Positions 38,142 through 46,763 of a stretch of 64,000 nt of DNA are shown here, one piece after another; the stretch's first letter is position 1; each line of letters starts with the position of its first letter. Made by a program: the position numbers and the translations under genes. The notes beneath the pieces were generated by a model. The model was not told the DNA's origin, did no database searches, and worked only from the letters and a program-made list of their open reading frames with translations. The DNA is from Pandoraea communis (lineage in GTDB: Bacteria > Pseudomonadota > Gammaproteobacteria > Burkholderiales > Burkholderiaceae), in contig NZ_CABPSJ010000001.1 of the NCBI RefSeq assembly GCF_902459745.1, positions 186,001 through 250,000 on the forward strand, given 5' to 3'.

Positions 38142-39023
38142 TCAATCTCCCAGAGGCTGGCGATCGCCGCCGCCCCGATGCGTGTCGAGCACGTACTTGA
38201 TCCGCCGCAACAGCGCCTGGCTCTGCGGCTTGGCGAGCAACGCCAGTTCCGTGGCCAGCACATCCATCGCCAGCAGCATCGCGTAACGCGAAGACGACGG
38301 TTTGAAAATGAAATCCGTTTCCAGCGCACGGATCGGCAACACCTCGTCGGCCAACGCCGCGAGCGGCGAGCCTGTCGCGGTGATCGCCACCACCTGTGCG
38401 CCGTACTCCCGCGCGATCTCGCATGCGGAGACCAGTTCGGGCGTGTGGCCGCTCACCGAGAAGGCCAGCACGACGTCGTCGCGGCCGAGCGTGCCGGCGA
38501 CCATGCGGGCCATCACGGCGTCCTGATAGCTCGCCACGGGCCGCCCCAGACGCACGAGCCGGTAGCGCGCTTCGTCAGCCATTAGCGACGAACCCCCGCC
38601 CATGCCGAAGGCGTACACCATGCGCGCCGATAACAACCGGTCCGCCGCACGCCGCACCACTTCCGGTTTGATGAGGCCGCGATGCACCTGCAACGTGGTT
38701 TGAATATCGTCGGCGATCCGGTCGATGGTCTCGCCCGCGCCGTCTTGCCCGTTCGCCGCGTTCGCGCCGAAAAAGCGCTGACCGACCACGGCCGCCTGGG
38801 CCAGACGCAGCTTGAGATCGCGCACGTCGCGGCAGCCCATCGCCTTGGCAAAGCGCGTCACGCTCGCCTCGCTTACCCCCGCGCGTTCGGCCAGCACATT
38901 GATCGATGCCGCCGCCGCGCCCGCCACATCTTCCAGCACCACCTGCGCGACTTTGCGCTCTGCCTGACTCAACGCGTCGCTGCGTTCGGCAACGCGCGTC
39001 ACGATATCGAAGGTTTCGGCCAT
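38142..39023 (-). CDS. MurR/RpiR family regulator of the D-amino-acid operon
   Basis: Transcription regulator of 293 residues. The N-terminal helix-turn-helix covers about residues 15-80 (INVLAERAGVSEASVTRFAKAMGC); the SIS domain covers about 130-260 (VYAFGMGGGSSLMADEARYRL, VLAFSVSGHTPELVSA). SIS domains of this family usually bind phosphosugars, yet here the gene heads a D-aminoacylase/RidA operon and is divergent from a PLP amino acid deaminase, so it probably controls both directions from the 164-nt spacer. Confidence 0.9.
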   Translation of the reverse strand: MAETFDIVTRVAERSDALSQAERKVAQVVLEDVAGAAAASINVLAERAGVSEASVTRFAKAMGCRDVRDLKLRLAQAAVVGQRFFGANAANGQDGAGETIDRIADDIQTTLQVHRGLIKPEVVRRAADRLLSARMVYAFGMGGGSSLMADEARYRLVRLGRPVASYQDAVMARMVAGTLGRDDVVLAFSVSGHTPELVSACEIAREYGAQVVAITATGSPLAALADEVLPIRALETDFIFKPSSSRYAMLLAMDVLATELALLAKPQSQALLRRIKYVLDTHRGGGDRQPLGD

Positions 39024-39187
39024 ATCTCTGATCTGTGTGGCACCCGCGGCAATTCGCCGGGATGCCTTTTTGAAAGATTCGCTAATTTTTTGGTACTTTA
39101 TAACAAATCGATCAAAAACTGATAATTAAAAGCTATTATAGGAGCCATCCGGCGGTTGTCGGCGCATTGTCACGTGGAGGATTCTCA
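39024..39187. promoter_or_regulatory. AT-rich divergent control region of the D-amino-acid locus
   Basis: 164 nt between the RpiR gene and the divergent deaminase gene. The segment 39070-39140 is strikingly AT-rich for this genome and contains TTATAAC and TATTAT (39134-39139) boxes and short partial dyads (TTAT...ATAA). It is the likely site of both promoters and RpiR binding; no single operator is unambiguous. Confidence 0.5.
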
Positions 39188-40459
39188 ATGAATGATACAA
39201 ACTATCAGCATGGCATGATCGATACCCTCAACAAGGGCTTGGGTGCGTTGAATGCCCCGCTTGCACCGTCTGCAACGACCGGATTGGGCTGGAATTTGCT
39301 CAACGAAGACCTGAGCCTGCCGACCGCCGTGCTCTATGAAGACAAGATTCGTCACAACCTGGCGTGGATGCAGCGGTTCGTTCATGAGTACGGTGTGAAG
39401 CTCGCGCCGCACGGCAAGACGACGATGGCGCCGAAGCTGTTCCGCCGTCAGCTCGAGGGCGGTGCGTGGGGCATCACGTTGGCCACGGCGCAGCAGACCA
39501 ACGCGGCGTATCACCATGGCGTGCGACGCATCCTCATGGCGAACCAGCTCGTCGGCAAACGCAACATGGCGGTGATCGCCGATCTGCTGAAAGACCCCGA
39601 TTTCGAATTCTTCTGCCTGGTGGACTCTGCCGCTGCGGTGGCGCATCTGGGCGAGTTCTTCCGCGCGCGCGGTCAATCGATTCAAGTCCTGATCGAACTG
39701 GGCGTGACGGGCGGACGTACCGGCGTGCGCGACGCCACGCAGCACCAAGCCGTGCTCGACGCGCTGACGCAGTACCACGACGCCGTGAAGCTGGCCGGCG
39801 TGGAAGTCTATGAAGGCGTGCTCAGCACCGAGGCGGACATCCGCGCGTTCCTGCAACGTGCGGTGAGCATGACGCGCGAGCTGGTCGCGGCGGGTCGCAT
39901 CGAGCGCAGCCCGGCGGTGCTCTCCGGCGCGGGTTCTGCGTGGTACGACGTGGTCGCAGATGAGTTTGCACACAAGGACGTGGGCACGGTGCTCGACGTG
40001 GTTCTGCGCCCCGGCTGCTACCTCACGCACGACGTGGGTATCTACAAGGCCGCGCAGGCGCAGATCGCCACGCGTAACCCGATCGCGAAACAAATGCGTT
40101 CGCAACTGCAGCCGGCACTGCAACTGTGGGCGTACGTACAGTCGATCCCCGAGCCGGAGCGCGCCATCATCGCCCTCGGCAAGCGCGATGCGGCGTTCGA
40201 TGCGGGCATGCCGGAGCCGGCGCAGCAGTTTCGCCCGGGGCAGAGCAAGACACCGAAGGCGACGCCCGCGCACTGGGAAATCACCGGCATGATGGATCAG
40301 CATGCGTACCTGCGCATTGCGCCGGGCGACGACGTCCGCGTCGGCGACATGATCGCGTTCGACATTTCGCATCCGTGCCTCACGTTCGACAAATGGCGTC
40401 ATCTGCCGGTCGTCGACAGTGACTACAACGTCATCGAGATCGTACAGACGTTCTTCTGA
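39188..40459 (+). CDS. PLP-dependent amino acid deaminase (alanine racemase-like fold, D-serine/D-threonine dehydratase type)
   Basis: Fold-type III PLP enzyme of 423 residues related to D-threonine aldolase and eukaryotic D-serine dehydratase. The PLP lysine is K77 in LAPHGKTTMAPKLF; the phosphate-binding and metal-site regions follow (ELGVTGGRTGVRD, LRPGCYLTHD). The C-terminal metal ligands HPCLTFDKW match the D-serine dehydratase-like domain. It is expected to dehydrate or deaminate a D-hydroxyamino acid. GGAGG at 7 nt decides the start. It is divergent from the RpiR regulator. Confidence 0.87.
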   Translation: MNDTNYQHGMIDTLNKGLGALNAPLAPSATTGLGWNLLNEDLSLPTAVLYEDKIRHNLAWMQRFVHEYGVKLAPHGKTTMAPKLFRRQLEGGAWGITLATAQQTNAAYHHGVRRILMANQLVGKRNMAVIADLLKDPDFEFFCLVDSAAAVAHLGEFFRARGQSIQVLIELGVTGGRTGVRDATQHQAVLDALTQYHDAVKLAGVEVYEGVLSTEADIRAFLQRAVSMTRELVAAGRIERSPAVLSGAGSAWYDVVADEFAHKDVGTVLDVVLRPGCYLTHDVGIYKAAQAQIATRNPIAKQMRSQLQPALQLWAYVQSIPEPERAIIALGKRDAAFDAGMPEPAQQFRPGQSKTPKATPAHWEITGMMDQHAYLRIAPGDDVRVGDMIAFDISHPCLTFDKWRHLPVVDSDYNVIEIVQTFF

Positions 40460-40512
40460 ATGCCGGCGCGTTTGGCACGCGAAATACGCGGACTCAGCCG
40501 CAAGAAAAAAAG

Positions 40513-40542
40513 GAGAAAAGCCGCCCGATGGGCGGCTTTTTT
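40513..40542. terminator. Bidirectional intrinsic terminator
   Basis: AAAAGCCGCCC / GGGCGGCTTTT stem (40516-40526 with 40530-40540, loop GAT) with T-runs on both strands. It serves the deaminase gene on the plus strand and the convergent MarR gene on the minus strand. Confidence 0.93.
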
Positions 40543-40571
40543 CGTCTCACGACATCGTCGCACGCACACGC

Positions 40572-41132
40572 TTACGACTGTCTTCGTGACGCGCGTTTTC
40601 GCGGTGCGGCGACGGGCACGGGCGAGGCCGGTTCGGCTGGGGCGGCAGCAGTTCGTCGTTTGGTCTCACCACTGGCCTTCTCGACCGGCTCGGCCTCTTT
40701 CGCCCGAGTCGCCACCGCCTTGAACTGCGCCTCGAGATGACCCAGCGCACTTTCCAGCGTTGCGATCTCTGCAGGTGTCATGCCTGCGAGCGCGTCGTCG
40801 AAGAAGGCTTGACGGCGTGGCGTCGCCTCGTCGTACACGGTCATGCCTGTTGCGGTAAGCGTGACATTCGTGAGGCGATTGTCTTGCGGATCGGTCGCGC
40901 GCGAGAGCCAGCCGAGCGCTTCCATCGACTGCAACTGACGCGTGAGCGACGCGGGATCGAGCCGGCAGTGTTCCGCGAGAAACTTCTGCGAACAGGTGCC
41001 ACGTTCCGCCAGCGCGAGAATGATTCGCCAACGCGGCAGGGGATGGCCGACCTGCGCGTCGAACGCAAGCATCATCGCCCGATACGTCAGGCTGAGTTGC
41101 TGGACGACGTTACGTTTCAGTGGCATGGGCAT
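40572..41132 (-). CDS. MarR family regulator
   Basis: Winged-helix regulator of 186 residues: RWRIILALAERGTCSQKFLAEHCRLDPASLTRQLQSMEALGWLSRATDPQDNRLTNVTLTATG (about residues 34-96) covers the helix-turn-helix and the wing. The C-terminal 45 residues are a low-complexity Ala/Pro/basic tail. It follows the MFS exporter by 4 nt, so repressor and pump form one operon, as in emrRAB-type systems. Confidence 0.9.
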   Translation of the reverse strand: MPMPLKRNVVQQLSLTYRAMMLAFDAQVGHPLPRWRIILALAERGTCSQKFLAEHCRLDPASLTRQLQSMEALGWLSRATDPQDNRLTNVTLTATGMTVYDEATPRRQAFFDDALAGMTPAEIATLESALGHLEAQFKAVATRAKEAEPVEKASGETKRRTAAAPAEPASPVPVAAPRKRASRRQS

Positions 41133-41136
41133 CGCG

Positions 41137-42732
41137 TCACTCCCCGGCGGGCGCCTGCGGCTTCGCGCCGCGCGTCAGACGAATGAGCGGCACGCGCCGC
41201 ACGAACCACAGACCGGCAAGCGCCGCCGCGAGCGAGACCATCTGTCCGTTGTGAATAGCCGCAACGAGCGACGTGCGCGCCGACTCGATAAACAGTGCGC
41301 CGTTCTGGCCCATGTGCGCGAGTGTCATCATGAAGTCGTTTTGCGCCTGAGTGTTCACGAGAATCTGCGGGTCGGAGAGTTGAGCGGTCCACTGCGTGCC
41401 CTCGCTGACGGCGAGGGCCTCCTTCACGCGCGCGGTGTAGCTGTGATTCACGAGCGTGCCGACGATGGCCGTGCCGAGCATCCCGCCGATCATCCGCAGC
41501 GATTGCATGAGTGCGGTCGCAATGCCGAGATGCGCGCGCCCGGCGACTTCCTGCGCGAAGACCGTAAGGTTCGGCATGACGAAGCCAAGGCCGAGACCGG
41601 CAAGCAGCATATAGGTCGCGATCAGACCGTGAGGTGTGCCGCGATGCGTGGTGACGACGCCTGCGCAAGCGAGCGCGAGCAGGAAAAAGCCGCCGTAGAG
41701 CATGACGTTCGGGTTCCGCAAACGGGTGATGAGCCGGCCGTTTACGATGCTGCCCACGGTGATGCACACCACCATCGGCGTAATGAGCAAACCGGTTTCA
41801 CGCGGCGAGAGTCCGAAACCGCCTTGCAGCATCAGCGGCGCGTAGAAGAGCACGCCGAACATAGCGAAGCCTGCGAACACGGACAGCACGAAGAGCGGCG
41901 CCAGACTCTTGTCGCGGAACATCTCGAAGGGGAGGATCGGATGCGATGTGCGCTTCTCCCACCAGTAAAGTGCATACGACGAGACGACCAAGACAACGAG
42001 CAACGTCACCACGCCGCGAGAGAGACCGTCGGCGGGCAGCCATTCGACGAGCATCTGCAAACTGCCGAGGGCAGCGGTGATGAGCAGCGCGCCGAGCCAG
42101 TCGAGGCTCGCCTTGCCATGGCCTTCGGCGCGCATATGCGGCAGGTGGCGTGCGACGAACCAGAGGCCGAGCAGACCGACCGGCACGTTGACGTAGAAGA
42201 CCGAACGCCAGCCGTAGCCTTCAGTGAGGAAGCCGCCGAGTGAGGGGCCGATGGCGTTGGCGATGCCGAACGCGGAACTGAGCATGACCTGCCAGCGCAG
42301 ACGCACGTGCGAATCGGGAAACAGTTCCGGGATGCAGGCGAACGCGGTACCGACGAGCATGCCGCCGCCGATGCCTTGCAGGGCCCGCGCGATGACGAGG
42401 AACGGCATGCTGGTGGCGGCACCACACAGGACGGAGGCCGCGGTGAAGACGATGATGGCGGCGACGACGAACGGTTTGCGTCCGTAGAAGTCCCCGAGCC
42501 GGCCGAAGATCGGCACGGTAATGACAGAGGTCAGGAGATATGACGTTGCGACCCAGGCGTAGTACTCGAACCCCTTGAGTTCCGCAACGATGGTTGGCAA
42601 CGCGGTGCCAACGACGGTCTGATCGAGCGCCACCATCATCGTGCAGAAACAAAGGCCGAGCATCGCCACGAGCGACTGCCGGAAGGGCAATACCTGCCCC
42701 GCCGAATGCGGGGTACTGGGACTGGGAGCCAT
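41137..42732 (-). CDS. MFS multidrug exporter, DHA2 (14-helix) family
   Basis: Inner-membrane drug:proton antiporter of 531 residues. MFS motif A is GRLGDFYGRKPF (about residues 77-88), the antiporter motif region ALQGIGGGMLVG follows, and DHA2-specific MMVALDQTVVGTALPTI is in helix 1. About 14 hydrophobic segments fit the EmrB/QacA group. No EmrA-type adaptor gene is adjacent. First gene of the pair with marR. Confidence 0.92.
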   Translation of the reverse strand: MAPSPSTPHSAGQVLPFRQSLVAMLGLCFCTMMVALDQTVVGTALPTIVAELKGFEYYAWVATSYLLTSVITVPIFGRLGDFYGRKPFVVAAIIVFTAASVLCGAATSMPFLVIARALQGIGGGMLVGTAFACIPELFPDSHVRLRWQVMLSSAFGIANAIGPSLGGFLTEGYGWRSVFYVNVPVGLLGLWFVARHLPHMRAEGHGKASLDWLGALLITAALGSLQMLVEWLPADGLSRGVVTLLVVLVVSSYALYWWEKRTSHPILPFEMFRDKSLAPLFVLSVFAGFAMFGVLFYAPLMLQGGFGLSPRETGLLITPMVVCITVGSIVNGRLITRLRNPNVMLYGGFFLLALACAGVVTTHRGTPHGLIATYMLLAGLGLGFVMPNLTVFAQEVAGRAHLGIATALMQSLRMIGGMLGTAIVGTLVNHSYTARVKEALAVSEGTQWTAQLSDPQILVNTQAQNDFMMTLAHMGQNGALFIESARTSLVAAIHNGQMVSLAAALAGLWFVRRVPLIRLTRGAKPQAPAGE

Positions 42733-42743
42733 TTTTTGGACGG

Positions 42744-42764
42744 ATCAATGTTTGATCAGTCAAA
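42744..42764. promoter_or_regulatory. Overlapping inverted repeats, candidate MarR operator
   Basis: Two overlapping perfect dyads, ATCAA-TGT-TTGAT (42744-42756) and TTTGA-TCAG-TCAAA (42751-42764), lie 12 nt upstream of the MFS start codon. Position and symmetry fit a MarR-type operator controlling the pump-regulator operon. Confidence 0.55.
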
Positions 42765-42995
42765 GATTCTAGCACGTTAAGTGCGGAGGGCTTCCAAGCC
42801 GGGTTGTCAGTTGGGGGGCAAGGCGGGGGCGGGGCATCCCTCGGCGTCAGGGGGACGGGCCGAATTGAATTCCGAGCAAGTGCATACCGCGCGCGGGTCA
42901 AGGTGACGACGGCTTTCGGCCAGCTTGGGACATTCGACGTACTGGCGTAAATCGTCGACAATCCCCGCGCACAAACGCATACATTGAGAGGGGCC

Positions 42996-43280
42996 ATGAG
43001 ACAGGAAATCACCCTTAACGTTCGATCCGATATTTCGGAGCAAGAGTGGGCCAAAGTTGGGGCCGTCTACAGGTCGATGGACGGTTGGATAGAGGATGAG
43101 CACGGGCCGGCTTGGTATGGGCGAGAGGGCGACGCTAGATTCATTTGGGCCTCAGTCGAGCCTGGTGGTATCCAGTTCTGCGGCGAACTCGAAACGCCAA
43201 TATGGATTGGGTGGCTTACCGTCTTGTGCGCCAAGTTGAGTCTCGCTCTCGGGCGTGAGGTTCGTGACGCCGAAATGTAG
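42996..43280 (+). CDS. Unrecognised small protein (94 aa)
   Basis: No family recognised. The protein is acidic and Trp-rich (EWAKVGAVYRSMDGWIEDEHGPAWYGREG, FIWASVEPGG), cytosolic in appearance, with no signal or membrane segment. The ATG has GAGAGGGG just upstream, a good ribosome-binding site. Codon use is less GC-biased than the neighbours, and it sits with the next unrecognised gene in a low-density stretch between an efflux operon and a helicase gene. An immunity-protein-like role is possible by size and context but not shown. Confidence 0.6.
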   Translation: MRQEITLNVRSDISEQEWAKVGAVYRSMDGWIEDEHGPAWYGREGDARFIWASVEPGGIQFCGELETPIWIGWLTVLCAKLSLALGREVRDAEM

Positions 43281-43393
43281 ATCGGCCGTTCAATTGGCAA
43301 GTATTGAAATTGAATGACGAGATTTCGTCGTAGCATCGCATCGGCCGGTGGCAAACTGAGAATATTGACCTCACCATTCTTTCGGACATGGAT

Positions 43394-43927
43394 ATGTCGA
43401 AAAAGCCAGTATGGGCAGCGTTTCCACTCATCCCGTGGGGTAGCATTGGTTGGAGAATGGGGCACGGAGAGGTTTATTGGGATCAGTGGGTCAAGTGGTT
43501 CCGAGCCATATCGCCTGCGGAGCAGGAGGCATATCAGCGCGAATGGCCAGAGCCCAGCAATTGGGCGGGCTTTTACGCACTAGTCCTGCACGGCGTTCCA
43601 CCCCCACATATCCTGGAGCAGCGCGCAAGAGATCAGAAGCAACAACCACCCACTTCCAGCGAATTGCGCGTGGATGCACCCGACAGAGTGCGATGGTTGG
43701 TTCGCTGTTACCTAGAGCGAACAAACGGACGCGATCCAGACTCAACCGCTCCTATTTTTGTCGCACCGAATGGCGAGTTCTGGAAATTCTGTGAGGCCCC
43801 TCCAGATTCGCGCATTGCCCCATTCGCTTGGTTCGAGCGCTTTAGCGGTCAAGTGATAGGTCCTGACAACACCTACGACAGCGTGCGCACGGTGCGAGGG
43901 AGGCGACCGCCTGTACTTGACAGATAA
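43394..43927 (+). CDS. Unrecognised protein (177 aa)
   Basis: No family recognised. Trp/Pro-rich, with no signal peptide or membrane segment. Visible features are VWAAFPLIPWGSIGWRMGHGEVYWDQWVKWF near the N-terminus and VRWLVRCYLERTNGRDPDST in the middle. Codon use departs from the genome norm (many AT-ending codons), suggesting recent acquisition. The ATG at 43394 is preferred because GGA lies 7 nt before it; the ATG at 43388 is an alternative. Together with 42996-43280 it looks like a two-gene accessory insertion. Confidence 0.55.
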   Translation: MSKKPVWAAFPLIPWGSIGWRMGHGEVYWDQWVKWFRAISPAEQEAYQREWPEPSNWAGFYALVLHGVPPPHILEQRARDQKQQPPTSSELRVDAPDRVRWLVRCYLERTNGRDPDSTAPIFVAPNGEFWKFCEAPPDSRIAPFAWFERFSGQVIGPDNTYDSVRTVRGRRPPVLDR

Positions 43928-44209
43928 GTGAAGGCTTCCTGAGTGTCCGCCGCGGGGAAAGATGAAAGACCGCCCCGGGTCGGAATCTGCCGGTAACGAC
44001 CGGTCGAATCCAAGGTCAGAAGCCGCTGCTAGTCAGCGGAAGTTTCCGGTCAGGCACGGCCGGTCGCGTTTGAACCTTTGGCGTGCGCGAGTGGATCGCG
44101 ACAGGGCGTTAGGAACAAAGTATCTACGCCGCCCCTTTCGACGACAGGTCTCCCCACTGCAATCAGCGCGGTAACGGCTAGAATTGCGGTTTTAGCCCCG
44201 AATACGTCC

Positions 44210-45547
44210 ATGTCTTTCACCTCGCTTGGCCTGATCGACCCGTTGCTGCGCAATCTGCAGGAACGCAATTACCAGACACCTACACCGGTGCAGGCCAAGG
44301 CGATTCCTGCTGTGCTCAGTGGCAAGGACGTCATGGCTGAGGCACAGACCGGCACGGGCAAGACGGCGGCTTTTGCACTGCCGCTGTTGCAGCGGCTGGT
44401 GCAACACGGCCCGGCGGTGTCGAGCAACCGTGCGCGTGTTCTGGTGCTGCTGCCCACGCGTGAACTGGCTGAGCAAGTGCTGCAAAGCTTCGTCGCTTAC
44501 GGCAAAGGCCTCGACTTGCGATTTCTGGCCGCCTACGGCGGGGTGAGTCTCAACCCGCAGATGATGAAGTTGCGCAAAGGCGTGGATGTGCTCGTTGCCA
44601 CGCCGGGCCGTTTGCTCGATCTCAACCGCCAGAACGCCGTGCAGTTCGATCAAGTGCAAACGCTGGTGCTGGACGAAGCCGACCGCATGCTGGATCTGGG
44701 CTTTTCACGCGAACTCAACGCCGTCTTCGCCGCCTTGCCCGCTCAGCGCCAGACCCTGCTGTTCTCTGCCACGTTTACCGACGACATCCGCACCATGGCG
44801 TCGAGCATTCTGCGCAGCCCGGTCAATGTCAGCGTCAACCCGCCCAATACCACGGTCAGCAAGATCAAGCAGTGGGTGGTGACGGTGGATAAGAAAAACA
44901 AGCCCGACCTCTTCATGCACCTTGTGGCCGAGAACCACTGGCAACACGCGCTGGTGTTCGTCAAAACCCGCAACGGCGTGGATTACCTGGCGGCCATACT
45001 GGACGAAGCAGGCTACGCGGTCGACACCATCCATGGCGACAAACCGCAACCCGCGCGTTTGCGTGCGCTGGAGCGCTTCAAGACGGGTGAAGTCCAGATG
45101 CTGGTCGCCACCGATGTGGCCGCGCGCGGACTGGATATCGACGACCTGCCACTAGTGATCAACGTCGATCTGCCGATCGTGGCGCAAGACTATGTGCACC
45201 GTATTGGCCGCACCGGCCGCGCGGGCGCCAGCGGCGTGGCGGTGTCTCTCGTGTGTGCCGACGAAGCGCCGCAACTCGCCGCGATCGAAGCGCTGATCCG
45301 GCAAACGCTGCCCCGCGAAGAAGTGCCGGGTTTCGAAGCCGAACACCGCGTGCCGCAGACGAGCGCGACCGGCCAGATCATCAAGAAACCCAAGAAGCCT
45401 AAGAAGCCCAAAGTGCCGCTGGCTACGCCGGGCGGCCTGCCGGCGCCAAGCAAAAAACCGCGTAGCCAACCTGCCGGCAAGCCGGCTACGGGTTCACGCA
45501 AGCCCGCAGGCAGACCCGCAGGTGGTCACGGCAAACGCCGCCCCTGA
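44210..45547 (+). CDS. rhlE: DEAD-box RNA helicase, RhlE-type
   Basis: ATP-dependent RNA helicase of 445 residues. All motifs are visible: Q-motif FTSLGLIDPLL...YQTPTPVQ, motif I AQTGTGKTAAF, Ia PTRELAEQV, Ib TPGRLLDL, II DEADRMLD, III SAT, V VAARGLDI, VI HRIGRTGRAG. The C-terminal ~60 residues are a basic Lys/Pro/Gly-rich tail (KKPKKPKKPKVP) typical of RhlE. The ATG giving MSFTSLGL is chosen at the Q-motif; a longer frame upstream lacks similarity. A TAGAAT -10-like box lies 26 nt before it. Confidence 0.93.
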   Translation: MSFTSLGLIDPLLRNLQERNYQTPTPVQAKAIPAVLSGKDVMAEAQTGTGKTAAFALPLLQRLVQHGPAVSSNRARVLVLLPTRELAEQVLQSFVAYGKGLDLRFLAAYGGVSLNPQMMKLRKGVDVLVATPGRLLDLNRQNAVQFDQVQTLVLDEADRMLDLGFSRELNAVFAALPAQRQTLLFSATFTDDIRTMASSILRSPVNVSVNPPNTTVSKIKQWVVTVDKKNKPDLFMHLVAENHWQHALVFVKTRNGVDYLAAILDEAGYAVDTIHGDKPQPARLRALERFKTGEVQMLVATDVAARGLDIDDLPLVINVDLPIVAQDYVHRIGRTGRAGASGVAVSLVCADEAPQLAAIEALIRQTLPREEVPGFEAEHRVPQTSATGQIIKKPKKPKKPKVPLATPGGLPAPSKKPRSQPAGKPATGSRKPAGRPAGGHGKRRP

Positions 45548-45594
45548 TCCGTGGGGCTGCGTCGCGCCAGCCGTGAGAATGCGTCCCCGCACCA

Positions 45595-46743
45595 CTACTG
45601 TGTCGCCAGTTGAAGTGCCAGTTCGCGATAGATGTCGCAAGCGCCTTCAAGTTGATCGAGGGCGATCGATTCATCTATCGTGTGCGCGTCCTCCTCGTTA
45701 CCCGGCCCTAGCCCAATCGTCGGAATGCCGCGGCGGCCCGCAGACTCCGATCCATTGGTGCAGAAACGCCATGTACCGAGGCTGGCGACACGACCCGCCG
45801 CCCGGACTGCGCGCCCCGCCGCCGACACCAGCGCGTGATCGTCCGCCATCTGCCATGCGGGCAGCCATCGGAATGGCCGTGCACAGCATCCGGTGAATGT
45901 CCTCACCTTGTCGCCTGTCACCGCGAGCGTGAAGCGCTCCAGTCCTGCCGCATGCAGTCGCGATTCGATCGCGGAGAGTACGTCCTGCGATGTTTCGCCC
46001 GGCAACGTGCGCCGGTCGAAACGGATCGTCACCGCCGTCGGAATCATCGAGATCGACGGGTACGGTGTCGATACGATGTCCGTCGGCACCAGCAACGCTT
46101 CTCCCAGCGACGAATGCGTCGGCAATTGCAGATCCTGCAAGGCGATCAGGGCCTGCGCAGCCGCGTGCAACGGATTCACGCCGCACTCGGGCGACGCCGC
46201 GTGCGCAGGGGTGCCTTCGAACGTCAGCAGAATCTCCATGCGCCCCTTCTGCCCCGACTTGATCTGCAACTTCGACGGCTCGCAGATGATGACGGCCGCA
46301 GGCGAACACCGATCAAGGACCGGTGCCAGCGCAAAGCCTTCGATCACCTCCTCCATCACACTGGCCGATACCGCGACGCGCTGCGTGAGGCGCGCCGTGG
46401 CCGCCGCCTGCGCGACTCCGCACATGGCCGCCGCGATGCCGCCCTTCATATCGGTGCTGCCGCGCCCGTAGAGCCGGCCATCGCGAATCTCGCCCCCGAA
46501 AGGCTCGACACGCCACTGGCCGACCACCGGCACGACATCCATGTGGCCGTCGAACAGTACGGCAACATCGGTGCCTGCCGGGCCGATGAGGCCCAGCACC
46601 GAGCCGTTCTCGTCGCGATGGATCTCGTCGAAACCGAGGTCCCGCATGCGCCGCTCCACCAGCGCCGCCATGCTCCCCTCGTCGCCCGAGAGGCTCGGCG
46701 TGCGCACCATTTCCTGCGTCAGAGCAATGACGTCGATCGTCAT
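45595..46743 (-). CDS. M20 family deacylase (acetylornithine deacetylase/YgeY-like)
   Basis: Metallopeptidase-family amidohydrolase of 382 residues. Metal ligands: DGHMDVVPVVGQW, GRGSTDMKGGIAAAM, catalytic VMEEVIEG, and the late EEDAHTIDESI histidine. The lid/dimer domain lies between (AHAASPECGVNPLHAAAQAL). Resemblance to ArgE/DapE and YgeY proteins suggests removal of an acyl or carbamoyl group from an amino acid. The ATG at 46743 with GGGAG 10 nt upstream is favoured over the ATG six codons earlier. It lies 20 nt downstream of the transporter, the last gene of the cluster. Confidence 0.85.
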   Translation of the reverse strand: MTIDVIALTQEMVRTPSLSGDEGSMAALVERRMRDLGFDEIHRDENGSVLGLIGPAGTDVAVLFDGHMDVVPVVGQWRVEPFGGEIRDGRLYGRGSTDMKGGIAAAMCGVAQAAATARLTQRVAVSASVMEEVIEGFALAPVLDRCSPAAVIICEPSKLQIKSGQKGRMEILLTFEGTPAHAASPECGVNPLHAAAQALIALQDLQLPTHSSLGEALLVPTDIVSTPYPSISMIPTAVTIRFDRRTLPGETSQDVLSAIESRLHAAGLERFTLAVTGDKVRTFTGCCARPFRWLPAWQMADDHALVSAAGRAVRAAGRVASLGTWRFCTNGSESAGRRGIPTIGLGPGNEEDAHTIDESIALDQLEGACDIYRELALQLATQ

Positions 46744-46763
46744 GTCGTTCCGGCTCCCCATGC

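Noticed and set aside
44023-44039. Hairpin CCGCTG/CAGCGG upstream of the helicase gene
   Set aside because: Only a 6-bp stem without a T-run or relation to promoter elements; such stems are expected by chance in GC-rich DNA.
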